A DNA stretch of 7,650 nt from Candidatus Scatosoma pullistercoris. Its GTDB lineage: Bacteria > Bacillota > Clostridia > Christensenellales > Borkfalkiaceae. Position 1 is the first letter of the stretch. Each line of letters starts with the position of its first letter. Made by a program: the position numbers and the translations under genes. Shown in pieces: positions 1-5,615 of this stretch. The notes beneath the pieces were generated by a model. The model did no database searches, was not told the origin of the DNA, and worked only from the letters and a program-made list of their open reading frames with translations. The stretch covers positions 1-7,650 of the forward strand of contig DVMZ01000173.1 in assembly GCA_018714725.1 (NCBI GenBank). Reading direction: 5' to 3'.

Positions 1-476
1 AGAACGCTGCCCAGCCCCCGGAGCTTGTTATATCGGATGCCGCCGTAGAGCATAATGGCATAGGCGGTGACGGCCAGGGCGATGCAGGCGTTGAGATCGA
101 CGAGAATCGCGCGGATGCCCAGCAGTTCGCACAGGGTGCCGAGCCCTATGTAGATCCAGCTGGAAAAGGCAAAAGCGCCGAGGAATAACCTGCTTCTCGT
201 GCTGTTGTCGTTGACGATGCCTTCGGCGGTTTCGCAGAATTTTTCCATCATCGCCTGAAAGGCGCCCGGAACTTTTTTGAATCTCGGGAAAATCAGGAAG
301 CGGAATAGAAGCGACAGAACCAGTACGGTCAGCGTCAGGAAAAACGCCGTCCGGAAACTCGGGTTGACCAGGAATCTGTCCCCGAACAGGCTGCCGAATA
401 ACGGCACGGGATCGGGCAGCAGTTCTTCGTTCATCAGTTCTCCGAGATCGTTCGCGAGCAGTAAAGATGAAAACAT
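1..476 (-). CDS. atpB: F0F1 ATP synthase subunit a, N-terminal part (runs off left edge)
   Basis: This is probably the integral membrane a subunit of F0, which forms the proton or sodium half-channels beside the c-ring. I translated it by hand from an ATG at 476-474; 158 codons are visible and the frame stays open to the edge. A hydrophobic segment at about residues 42-63 is followed by P70-x3-Q74-x3-E78, the P..Q..E pattern seen after the first helix of subunit a. Two more hydrophobic stretches (about 96-118 and 128-145) flank ELLGIRAILVDLNACIALA (117-135), which resembles the 'LLG.RP..DLN.TLALA' region of clostridial a subunits. The run GGIRYNKLRG (145-154) resembles the following G-x-K-G loop. 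The essential arginine and the C-terminal helices lie outside the window. A strong AGGAGGT sequence precedes the ATG. The DUF1275 gene ends 16 bases upstream, so the two are probably cotranscribed. Identification rests on motif memory of a divergent family. Confidence 0.72.
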   Translation of the reverse strand, partial: MFSSLLLANDLGELMNEELLPDPVPLFGSLFGDRFLVNPSFRTAFFLTLTVLVLSLLFRFLIFPRFKKVPGAFQAMMEKFCETAEGIVNDNSTRSRLFLGAFAFSSWIYIGLGTLCELLGIRAILVDLNACIALAVTAYAIMLYGGIRYNKLRGLGSV

Positions 477-480
477 GGTA

Positions 481-487
481 CCTCCTT
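481..487 (-). promoter_or_regulatory. Ribosome binding site of atpB
   Basis: On the minus strand AAGGAGG, followed by TACC and then the ATG at 476. It is an almost perfect Shine-Dalgarno sequence lying entirely in the 16-base gap after the DUF1275 stop codon (495-493). It fixes the atpB start and indicates independent, efficient initiation even though the gene is downstream in the transcript. Confidence 0.8.
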
Positions 488-492
488 TTCCG

Positions 493-1245
493 TCATTCCG
501 CCGAAAATTCCGAAGCTGCCGGAGCGGAGCGCAAAACGGCGCGCCGGGCGCAGAGCGCCCACAGGCAAAGCAGGGCAAACAGTGCGGAAATGAACAGGAT
601 TGCGTATTGCATCGTCCATACGGTGAGAAAATATCCGGCCGCTACGCCCGCAAGAAAACAGGCGATGAAGAGAACGTATTTCCCCGCTTTTTTGAGCGAT
701 GATTTATCGTGATCTGCGACGGCGGAAAAGACATGACCGCTGAACATCCGCAGATTGTTGGTGCAGAAAACCGTGGACAGAGGAATGCCGCGCATGGTGC
801 GGAAGGCATTGAATTGCATGGCCGCCACGGAAGAGACCAATGCGTTGGGAAGAATGTCCGGAAAGGAAACGGGAATCAGCCCCACGGCCGTCAGAAACAG
901 GATTTCGGTGACGAGGACGGCCAGATGATAAAAGAATTCCGCCGTGTCCGGATCGGTGCCTTTGCGCTTCGCCTGTCGGTAGGCGACGCGCGAGGTCAGA
1001 TTTTCCAGAAAAATCGCCACGACGAAAAAGGCGACGGGAACCAGATACCGGAAGGACGACACCCCGCGTCCGGACGCCAGGCCCAGAATCATCAGCAGAA
1101 GGTTGCTGGTCTGCGCGTTGCAGAATACGCCGCCCCTCGCCACATAGGTGTAGGAGTCGAAAAAGCCGCCCGCAAAACCGAGGACAAGCACGGGAAATAT
1201 GCGGAAAAAAAGAGCCGATTGCCGGTCGGAGGAAGATTCTTCCAT
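493..1245 (-). CDS. YoaK/DUF1275 family membrane protein
   Basis: A 250-residue polytopic membrane protein of the DUF1275 (YoaK) family, whose biochemical role is not established. The family signature is clear: GGFFDSYTYVARGGVFCNAQTSNLL (residues 26-50) matches the conserved 'G..D..tY...GGvF.naQTgN' block. A related second copy in the other half, STVFCTNNLRMF (157-168), suggests an internal pseudo-repeat. Hydrophobic stretches are seen at about 12-30, 46-58, 66-82, 107-128, 132-146, 188-206 and 212-232. Between helices is a charged loop (about 84-102). The length is normal for the family. The ATG at 1245-1243 has GGAG (1257-1254) 8 bases upstream. It is the first gene after a promoter at 1457-1485 and lies just upstream of atpB, a position often held by the small atpI/atpZ genes in other bacteria. 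A divergent LysR regulator with operator-like dyads suggests it is regulated. A role in assembly or ion supply for ATP synthase would be guesswork. Confidence 0.9.
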   Translation of the reverse strand: MEESSSDRQSALFFRIFPVLVLGFAGGFFDSYTYVARGGVFCNAQTSNLLLMILGLASGRGVSSFRYLVPVAFFVVAIFLENLTSRVAYRQAKRKGTDPDTAEFFYHLAVLVTEILFLTAVGLIPVSFPDILPNALVSSVAAMQFNAFRTMRGIPLSTVFCTNNLRMFSGHVFSAVADHDKSSLKKAGKYVLFIACFLAGVAAGYFLTVWTMQYAILFISALFALLCLWALCARRAVLRSAPAASEFSAE

Positions 1246-1450
1246 AGATTGATCTCCGTAAAAAATTTGAAAGCAATGCCGATCGGTACAGCTTTACTCT
1301 GCTCCGGCTGAGTGATTTCTCTCCGTCAGGCGGTTGTCCGGGAAGGCGAAATGCGCTTTGCGCTTATTCCCGAAGCCCTTTCAGCTTGCGGAAATTCCCG
1401 CCTTTCCGGGGCCGATCCGGTCTTTCAACGGTTCCTCCTCGTTTTCCCCG
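1246..1450 (-). promoter_or_regulatory. Long, potentially structured 5' leader of yoaK-atpB
   Basis: About 205 nt separate the predicted transcription start (near 1450) from the DUF1275 ATG, with no long gene inside. Read on the minus strand, three inverted repeats occur in order. The first has arms CGGAAA/TTTCCG (1403-1408 with 1389-1394, loop 8). The second has CGGGAA/TTCCCG outer arms (1367-1372 with 1339-1344) around GCGC-AAA-GCGC (1353-1363). The third has AAAGC/GCTTT arms (1291-1295 with 1270-1274) enclosing the palindrome CCGATCGG and is followed by CAAA and six U (1265-1260). The last is only terminator-like because its stem is weak. I do not recognise a known riboswitch. The plus-strand open frames across this stretch look non-genic. 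Confidence 0.4.
1381..1428 (-). CDS. Candidate 15-residue leader peptide ahead of yoaK
   Basis: A TTG at 1428-1426 opens a 15-codon frame, read with initiator Met as MKDRIGPGKAGISAS and closed by TGA at 1383-1381. The reason for listing it is GAGGAGG at 1440-1434, five bases upstream, one of the better Shine-Dalgarno sequences in the window and otherwise unexplained, since no other gene starts there. It lies about 10 nt after the predicted transcript start and covers the first leader hairpin, so translation could influence leader folding. There is no run of one regulatory amino acid, and a TTG start weakens the case. It could be chance. Confidence 0.22.
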   Translation of the reverse strand: MKDRIGPGKAGISAS

Positions 1451-1456
1451 TGCGTT

Positions 1457-1485
1457 ATTATACCCTTTTTTTCGCGTTTTGTAAA
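1457..1485 (-). promoter_or_regulatory. Sigma-A promoter for yoaK-atpB
   Basis: On the minus strand: -35 TTTACA (1485-1480), a 17-base spacer (1479-1463) and a perfect -10 TATAAT (1462-1457). Transcription would start near 1450. The spacer contains runs of A. It faces the lysR promoter, with about 68 bp between the two -35 elements, and that interval holds two operator-like dyads. Confidence 0.8.
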
Positions 1486-1519
1486 ATGGATTGACGGGTG
1501 AATTTACATATCAAAAATT

Positions 1520-1532
1520 TATGACAGTCATA
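1520..1532. promoter_or_regulatory. Perfect T-N11-A dyad, candidate LysR-type operator
   Basis: TATGACAGTCATA is a 13-bp perfect inverted repeat centred on A1526, with exactly the T-N11-A shape of LysR-family recognition sites. It lies about 76 bp upstream of the predicted yoaK start and about 64 bp upstream of the predicted lysR start, inside the divergent gap between the regulator and its neighbour. Position, symmetry and spacing all fit the regulator's recognition site; binding itself is inferred. Confidence 0.6.
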
Positions 1533-1539
1533 CAAATAT

Positions 1540-1550
1540 TTTATCATAAA
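1540..1550. promoter_or_regulatory. Second dyad, possible auxiliary LysR site
   Basis: TTTATCATAAA is an 11-bp perfect inverted repeat centred on C1545, 19 bp (about two helical turns) from the centre of the 1520-1532 dyad, and so on roughly the same DNA face. Its bottom strand begins TTTATGA, the same heptamer found on the top strand at 1518-1524 at the edge of the first dyad. It ends three bases before the lysR -35 element, a good position for autorepression. Confidence 0.45.
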
Positions 1551-1553
1551 TGC

Positions 1554-1583
1554 TTGACAATGCGCGCGCGTGCACGTTATACT
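1554..1583 (+). promoter_or_regulatory. Sigma-A promoter for the LysR regulator gene
   Basis: A perfect -35 TTGACA (1554-1559), an 18-base spacer (1560-1577) and -10 TATACT (1578-1583). The predicted start is near 1590, leaving a leader of about 134 nt before the LysR ATG. The spacer is unusual: it is entirely alternating purine-pyrimidine and very GC-rich, reported separately. Confidence 0.75.
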
Positions 1584-1601
1584 GAAAATAAGGGGATCGG
1601 A

Positions 1602-1730
1602 ATGAAACGGAAAGCGGGGAACCGGAAGGGACCGCCCGAAGAAAAACAGACCGGAACTGACTACAAAAGAGGGCGGTGCCGGAACTGTTTTTCAGAAGAG
1701 AAATCCCCCGAAGCGAGGGAGAGATGCTGA
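1602..1730 (+). CDS. Possible 42-residue upstream ORF coupled to lysR
   Basis: An ATG at 1602, about 12 nt after the predicted transcription start, opens a 42-codon frame that ends in TGA at 1728-1730. The stop falls four bases after the first base of the LysR start codon, in the arrangement ATGCTGA. The peptide starts MKRKAGNRKGPPEEK, is very basic and hydrophilic, and contains C-R-N-C near residues 26-29. The upstream AAGGGG (1590-1595) is a modest ribosome binding site. The overlap would suit translational coupling with lysR. I know no family for it, and its composition is also what a chance GC-rich reading frame would give. Confidence 0.25.
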   Translation: MKRKAGNRKGPPEEKQTGTDYKRGRCRNCFSEEKSPEARERC

Positions 1731-2641
1731 CCAGCTTGGATTACTATCGTGTATTTTATTATGTGGCAAAACACCGGAATTTTACGCGCGCGGCGGATGT
1801 TCTGATGACCAGTCAGCCCACCGTGACGCGCACGGTGAAAATGCTGGAACGGGACCTGGAATGCCGGCTGTTCGAGCGGGATAAACGCGGAGTGACGCTG
1901 ACGGCGGAAGGGGAATTGCTGTATTCTTACGTCGCGCCCGCTTACGAACGGATTTTGCGCGGGGAGGAAAAGCTGGTGGGCAAGACGTCTTTGCGCGGGG
2001 GCAGCGTCTATGTGAGCGCCACGGAGACTTCCCTGCATTGTTTCCTGCTGGAAAAACTGGGTACCTTCCACGACCGCTATCCGCAGATCCGGCTGAAGGT
2101 GACCAATGTTTCCACGACGCAGGCGATCGAGAATGTGGCGATCGGCCGGTCGGATTTCGCGTTCGTCGCTTCTCCGGCAGAAGTGCCCGAGCCGCTCAAA
2201 TGCACGCCCGTCAGCACCTTCCGCGACATTCTGGTCGGAAATGCGCGGTACAGCGAGCTGGCGCGCGGAAGTTATGATCTGAAAGAACTGAGAAAATATC
2301 CCCTCATTTCCAGCAGCCGCAATGCGTCCACCACTTATATGTTTTATCAGGGAGTGTTCGCGGCGGCGGGCCTGGAATTCCGCCCGGAGATCGAACTGAA
2401 CACCGCCGATCTGATCATCCCCTTCATCAAGAGAAATTTAGGAATCGGATTTGTGCCGGAAGAGCTGGCGCAGCCGGCCTTGAAAGCGGGGGAGATCGTC
2501 GGGATTTCCCTGGTCTCGCCCATTCCCGAACGGGTGGTTTCCGTCGTTTACAATCCTCAGTATCCGCTTTCCGCCGCCGCCAGAGAGCTTCTGGGCCTGG
2601 TGCGCCCGGAAAAAGCGCGTCCCGCTTCTTTGTCTTCCTGA
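1724..2641 (+). CDS. LysR-type transcriptional regulator
   Basis: A 305-residue LysR-family regulator of normal length. The N-terminal winged helix-turn-helix is at about residues 4-62: YYRVFYYVAKHRNFTRAA, then the recognition-helix region SQPTVTRTVKMLERDLECRLFER, then RGVTLTAEGE. A linker helix (about 63-90) leads to a two-lobed effector domain from VYVSAT (95-100) to about 292, including the typical late motif GIGFVPEEL (240-248). The ligand cannot be predicted. I chose the ATG at 1724 because GAGGG (1715-1719) precedes it and the HTH begins at the usual distance; an in-frame ATG at 1676 would add 16 residues that do not fit the family and lacks a clear ribosome binding site. The gene is divergent from yoaK-atpB with T-N11-A dyads between, so that operon and lysR itself are the likely targets. 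It converges on the ABC operon across a shared terminator. Confidence 0.93.
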   Translation: MLTSLDYYRVFYYVAKHRNFTRAADVLMTSQPTVTRTVKMLERDLECRLFERDKRGVTLTAEGELLYSYVAPAYERILRGEEKLVGKTSLRGGSVYVSATETSLHCFLLEKLGTFHDRYPQIRLKVTNVSTTQAIENVAIGRSDFAFVASPAEVPEPLKCTPVSTFRDILVGNARYSELARGSYDLKELRKYPLISSSRNASTTYMFYQGVFAAAGLEFRPEIELNTADLIIPFIKRNLGIGFVPEELAQPALKAGEIVGISLVSPIPERVVSVVYNPQYPLSAAARELLGLVRPEKARPASLSS

Positions 2642-2702
2642 CAAAGCCGGAGCAGAAAGGAACTGGTCGGTGCAGCGGAGTCGTTTGCCGGGGCAGGGCG
2701 TG

Positions 2703-2736
2703 AAAAAAGCGGGCAAGTGCCCGCTTTTTGGTTTTT
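2703..2736. terminator. Bidirectional intrinsic terminator between lysR and the ABC operon
   Basis: AAAAAGCGGGC (2704-2714), loop AAGT, and GCCCGCTTTTT (2719-2729) form a perfect 11-bp stem. On the plus strand it is followed by GG and TTTTTT. On the minus strand the stem runs into TTTTTT as well (2708-2703), so it can end lysR transcripts (stop at 2641) and those of the convergent ABC operon (stop at 2917). I see no gene in 2642-2916. Confidence 0.9.
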
Positions 2737-2876
2737 TCTTTGTTCGTCGGAGCGCCGGAATCGGCCCTTTCCGGGTAGGCAGGTATGGCGTGAGGGCTTC
2801 TGCGAAGAGGCGGAAGTAAACGGCGGCAGAACGGAGATGCAAAAACGTCGGCCGGGTTACGGGGCGCAGACGCCTG

Positions 2877-2891
2877 CCGGAAAAATTCCGG
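2877..2891. repeat. Short inverted repeat downstream of the permease gene
   Basis: CCGGAA-AAA-TTCCGG, a perfect 6-bp dyad with a 3-base centre, 26 bases past the permease stop on the minus strand. It lacks a following U-tract, so it is not a convincing terminator; it might protect the 3' end of the transcript. It may also be chance in GC-rich DNA. Confidence 0.35.
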
Positions 2892-2916
2892 AAAAACGGA
2901 AGAGACGGCGGAAAAT

Positions 2917-3726
2917 TCAGCGGGTATTTTTGATCACCGCTTTTTCGACCAGCGCGACGATCGCGTACATGCCTGCCGCCAACAGGCAGAGAATGACGAC
3001 AGCCGTCATCACGAGGTCGAGCTTGAACACCTGGCCGCCGTAGACGATCAGGTAGCCGATTCCCGCTTTGGAGACCATGTATTCGCCCATCACCGAGCCG
3101 ATCCAGGCCATGCCCACGTTGATTTTGAGCATGGAGATAAAGGCGGGCAGGGAAGAGGGCACGACCAGTTTGGTGAGAATCTGCCGCTTTCCCGCCCCCA
3201 TGGAGCGGAGGAGCAGGATTTTGTTCTCGTCCGTCTCCATGAACCCGTTCAGCATGTTCAGGATGGCGACGATGAGCCCGATGAGGATGGTCATGAACAC
3301 GATGGGTTTGCTGCCCGTGCCGCACCAGATGATGATCAGCGGGCCGAGCGCGATTTTGGGCAGCGCGTTCAGCACGACGAGATAGGGCTCCGCGATCTTG
3401 CGGAATCCTTCGCTCCACCACAGCAGCAGCGCAATGCCGTAACCCAGCACGACCGCGATGAAAAATCCGAGCAGCGTTTCCCAGAGCGTGGTGCCCACAT
3501 GGTAAAAGAGGGTGCCGTTTTTATAGAGCGAAACGACGGTGTCCCAGATGCGGGAGGGGGAACTGGTGATGAAGGGATTGATCCACTCGAAGCGGGCGGA
3601 GAGTTCCCAAAGGAGGAGAAAGGCGAGGAGCACGGCGATTCGCACGGCGTGCACCAGGATGTTGTTGCGTTTGAGTCTGTTCAGGTAAAGAAGATGTTCT
3701 TTGGAATATTCCGGATGCTTTTTCAT
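2917..3726 (-). CDS. ABC transporter permease, NitT/TauT (SsuC/TauC) family
   Basis: A 269-residue inner-membrane permease of the BPD_transp_1 type that would form a homodimeric channel with the upstream ATPase. After a basic, soluble N-terminus (1-22), hydrophobic segments appear at about 24-42, 84-104, 115-136, 142-160, 196-213 and 236-262. The EAA-type cytoplasmic loop that contacts the ATPase is seen at about 172-195: LRSMGAGKRQILTKLVVPSSLP, with the conserved G-A, Q, L and LP positions. AWIGSVMGEY (207-216) matches the family's 'aw.gvv.aEm' stretch. The start at 3726 overlaps the ATPase stop by ATGA, and GGAGGG (3742-3737) lies 10 bases upstream. An in-frame ATG at 3744 would add six residues but has no ribosome binding site and the GGAGGG would be inside it. 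It is the last gene of the operon. The substrate is unknown; relatives carry sulfonates, taurine, nitrate or thiamine precursors. Confidence 0.93.
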   Translation of the reverse strand: MKKHPEYSKEHLLYLNRLKRNNILVHAVRIAVLLAFLLLWELSARFEWINPFITSSPSRIWDTVVSLYKNGTLFYHVGTTLWETLLGFFIAVVLGYGIALLLWWSEGFRKIAEPYLVVLNALPKIALGPLIIIWCGTGSKPIVFMTILIGLIVAILNMLNGFMETDENKILLLRSMGAGKRQILTKLVVPSSLPAFISMLKINVGMAWIGSVMGEYMVSKAGIGYLIVYGGQVFKLDLVMTAVVILCLLAAGMYAIVALVEKAVIKNTR

Positions 3727-4457
3727 TTGTTGAGTTCCCTCCATAAAAGTTCAAACCAGGTGGAAAATTCCTTGTTTTCCCTCCGTTTCAGCGGTTCGTT
3801 TTCGGGAAAATCCAGCATATGCACGGCCGTCACGCGCGCGGGGCGGCGGGACAGGACGATGATTTTGTCGGCCACGGAAATGGCTTCGCTGATGTCGTGC
3901 GTGATGAGCACGGCGGTCTTGCGTTCGCTGCGGATGATTCTGTAGACGTCGTCGCAGACGCTGAGCCGGGTCTGATAATCGAGCGCGGAAAAGGGCTCGT
4001 CGAGAAGCAGGACCTGCGGATCGACCGCCAGCGTGCGGATGAGCGCGGCGCGCTGCCGCATGCCGCCAGAGAGCTGGGAAGGATAGTTTTTCAGAAAATC
4101 TTTCAGCCCGTATTTTTCCGCAAGCGCAAGCGCCCGCGCCCGGTGTTCGGGCGTGTCGGTTTTCTGGATTTCCAGGGGCAGAAAGATATTTTTTTCAATG
4201 GTTCGCCACGGGAAGAGTTCGTCTTTCTGAAGCATATAACCGAAGGAGATTCCTTGGTTTTTCACCTGGCCGCCGGAGGGCTTCAACAGCCCCGCGGCCA
4301 GCGACAGAAGGGTGGTTTTTCCGCAGCCCGAAGGGCCGATGATCGCCGCGAATTCGCCTTCCGAAACGGAAAAATCGAGGTTTTCCACGGCGGCGGTCTC
4401 GCCCTGTCTGGTATGGTAGTGCATCGATACGTTATCAAATCGTAAAACTTCTTTCAT
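3723..4457 (-). CDS. ABC transporter ATP-binding protein, NitT/TauT (SsuB/TauB) family
   Basis: A 244-residue ATPase with every expected element: Walker A GPSGCGKTT (41-49), Q-loop Gln at 77 in YMLQKDELFPW, signature LSGGM (129-133), Walker B VLLLDEP with catalytic Glu154, D-loop SALD (157-160) and switch His187 in LITHDISEA. The length is typical. I place the start at 4457-4455, where MKEVLRFDNVSMHY begins the usual first strand and AAAGG (4470-4466) lies eight bases upstream. The frame remains open to an ATG at 4568, but those 37 extra residues have no family match, and that ATG lies within the hairpin after the binding-protein gene. Its TGA overlaps the permease ATG (ATGA), which implies tight translational coupling. 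It would energise import with the binding protein and permease on either side. Confidence 0.95.
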   Translation of the reverse strand: MKEVLRFDNVSMHYHTRQGETAAVENLDFSVSEGEFAAIIGPSGCGKTTLLSLAAGLLKPSGGQVKNQGISFGYMLQKDELFPWRTIEKNIFLPLEIQKTDTPEHRARALALAEKYGLKDFLKNYPSQLSGGMRQRAALIRTLAVDPQVLLLDEPFSALDYQTRLSVCDDVYRIIRSERKTAVLITHDISEAISVADKIIVLSRRPARVTAVHMLDFPENEPLKRRENKEFSTWFELLWRELNK

Positions 4458-4555
4458 AAGGTTGACCTTTGTCGAATTACCGGTTCTTCTCCGCGCCGTA
4501 AGTATGTAAACTCCCGCGTTCCGCGCCGGACGGAACCGCGCGGAGAGGAAAATCG

Positions 4556-4585
4556 GGACGCCGGACAACCTCGTAAAAGGCGTCC
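4556..4585 (-). other. Intercistronic hairpin between binding-protein and ATPase genes
   Basis: On the minus strand GGACGCC (4585-4579) and GGCGTCC (4562-4556) are perfect 7-bp arms around a 16-base loop. A competing overlapping pair, CCGGAC (4587-4582) with GTCCGG (4566-4561), can form instead. It begins 14-16 bases after the binding-protein stop, in a 143-base gap before the ATPase. CGATTTTCC follows, a weak U-stretch. Such structures often lower downstream expression or protect the upstream message, which would give more binding protein than membrane components; that role is inferred here. Confidence 0.5.
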
Positions 4586-4600
4586 GGTGTTCCTCGGGGA

Positions 4601-5602
4601 TCAGTTATAAACGTCTTTGTACGCCTGTTGCGCGTAGGAATTGTCGATGAGTTCGTCGAATCCGACGCGGCGTTCGAGTTCGCCGGCGTTGTCGATGATG
4701 TCCTGCAAACGGGTGAATCCGTCCTCCGTCATCATGAGGTCGGACTGCCAGGCGTCAATCGCGCGGTAGCTTTCAATGGAGATCGCCAGGGACTCGGCGG
4801 AAGTGGATTCAAAATAGGGGACGAGATAGGGCGCGGCCGTGGCGGCGTCCGTTTCGTCGAGATATTTCAGCGCTTTGATGACGGCGCGGAGAAATCCTTC
4901 CGCCTCTTCCTCATGTTTTTCCAGCCAGGAAGTCTTTGCCATGAAGCAGGTGTAGGGCACTTCGCCCGAGGCTTCGCCCACGGACGCCACCACATAGCCT
5001 TTTCCCGCGGCTTCGTATTCGGAGGCCACGGGCTCGAACATGGTGCAGTAATCTCCGGTTCCCGCTTCAAAAGCGCTGGTCATGAGGTTGAACTGCACGT
5101 CGAAATTGAGCGTGACGTCCGTTCCGTCGTACAGGCCGTTCCGATTGAGTATGTATTCAAACGTCATGGCGGGTACGCCGCCCGGTCTGCCGGCGAGGAT
5201 TTCCTTGCCTTTGAGGTCGGTCCATTCAAAGTCCGGTTCGTCCTCTCTCGATACGAGGAAAGAGCCGTCCCGTTTGGTGAGCTGGCCGAACACGGCGGGC
5301 ACGTCGTTGGAGCCGCCGATCAGCACATAAAGCGCCGCTTCGGGGCCGCAGAAACCGATGTCCGAATCTCCGGAGAGCACGGCCGCCATGACATTGTCCG
5401 CGCCGCCGCCGTTGGTGAGTTCGATCTCGAGGTTTTCTTCCTCAAAATATCCCAGCGCGTCTGCGAGATACAGCGGCGCATAGAAAACGGAATGAGTCAC
5501 CTCGTTGATCCTGAGCTTCGTGAGTCCGCTGTCCTCGCCGCAGGCGGAAAGAGGCGCCAGCGCAAACAGTGCGGAAAGTGCGATTGCCGAAATTTTTTTC
5601 AT
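4601..5602 (-). CDS. Lipoprotein substrate-binding protein of a NitT/TauT-type ABC importer
   Basis: A 333-residue extracellular solute-binding lipoprotein. The signal is clear: KK at 2-3, a hydrophobic core (4-17) and lipobox LSAC with the lipidated Cys at 21. The mature part has the NMT1/SsuA-like fold pattern: RINEVTHSVFYAPLYLADALGYF (31-53), then an 'eenLeIel' strand, the G-rich loop NGGGADNVMAAVLSGDSDIGF (64-84) and GPEAAL (86-91). Other family-like blocks are LKGKEILAGRPGGVP (130-144) and WLEKHEEEAEGFLRAVIKAL (226-245). The start at 5602 has GGAG (5612-5609) six bases upstream. It is the first gene of the operon and has its own promoter at 5665-5694. The ligand cannot be read from the sequence; thiamine-precursor, riboflavin, sulfonate/taurine and nitrate binders share this fold, and no biosynthetic neighbour helps. 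Its C-terminal part (about 270-333) is helical in appearance. Confidence 0.92.
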   Translation of the reverse strand: MKKISAIALSALFALAPLSACGEDSGLTKLRINEVTHSVFYAPLYLADALGYFEEENLEIELTNGGGADNVMAAVLSGDSDIGFCGPEAALYVLIGGSNDVPAVFGQLTKRDGSFLVSREDEPDFEWTDLKGKEILAGRPGGVPAMTFEYILNRNGLYDGTDVTLNFDVQFNLMTSAFEAGTGDYCTMFEPVASEYEAAGKGYVVASVGEASGEVPYTCFMAKTSWLEKHEEEAEGFLRAVIKALKYLDETDAATAAPYLVPYFESTSAESLAISIESYRAIDAWQSDLMMTEDGFTRLQDIIDNAGELERRVGFDELIDNSYAQQAYKDVYN

Positions 5603-5615
5603 AGAGTTCTCCGTG

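Noticed and set aside
1231..1243. GGAAGA-T-TCTTCC dyad at the DUF1275 start codon
   Set aside because: It mostly arises from the Glu-Glu-Ser-Ser codons at the N-terminus; a one-base centre cannot form a hairpin and no other evidence supports an operator there.
709..1311. A 200-codon plus-strand frame opposite the DUF1275 gene
   Set aside because: Antisense shadow; charged, motif-free composition, whereas the opposite strand gives a clear DUF1275 protein.
1676..1723. A 16-residue N-terminal extension of the LysR regulator
   Set aside because: The extra residues are not part of the family fold and the ATG at 1724 has the better ribosome binding site and the expected distance to the helix-turn-helix.
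2438..3421. A 327-codon minus-strand frame overlapping permease, terminator and lysR 3' end
   Set aside because: It reads straight through the strong terminator and is an off-frame shadow of the permease, with Arg/His/Pro-rich sequence and no motifs.
4458..4469. AAGGT-TG-ACCTT dyad over the ATPase ribosome binding site
   Set aside because: Arms of five with a two-base centre cannot close a good RNA hairpin; most likely chance.
4458..4568. A 37-residue N-terminal extension of the ATPase
   Set aside because: Start would fall inside the intercistronic hairpin, lacks a ribosome binding site, and the residues match nothing in the ABC ATPase family.
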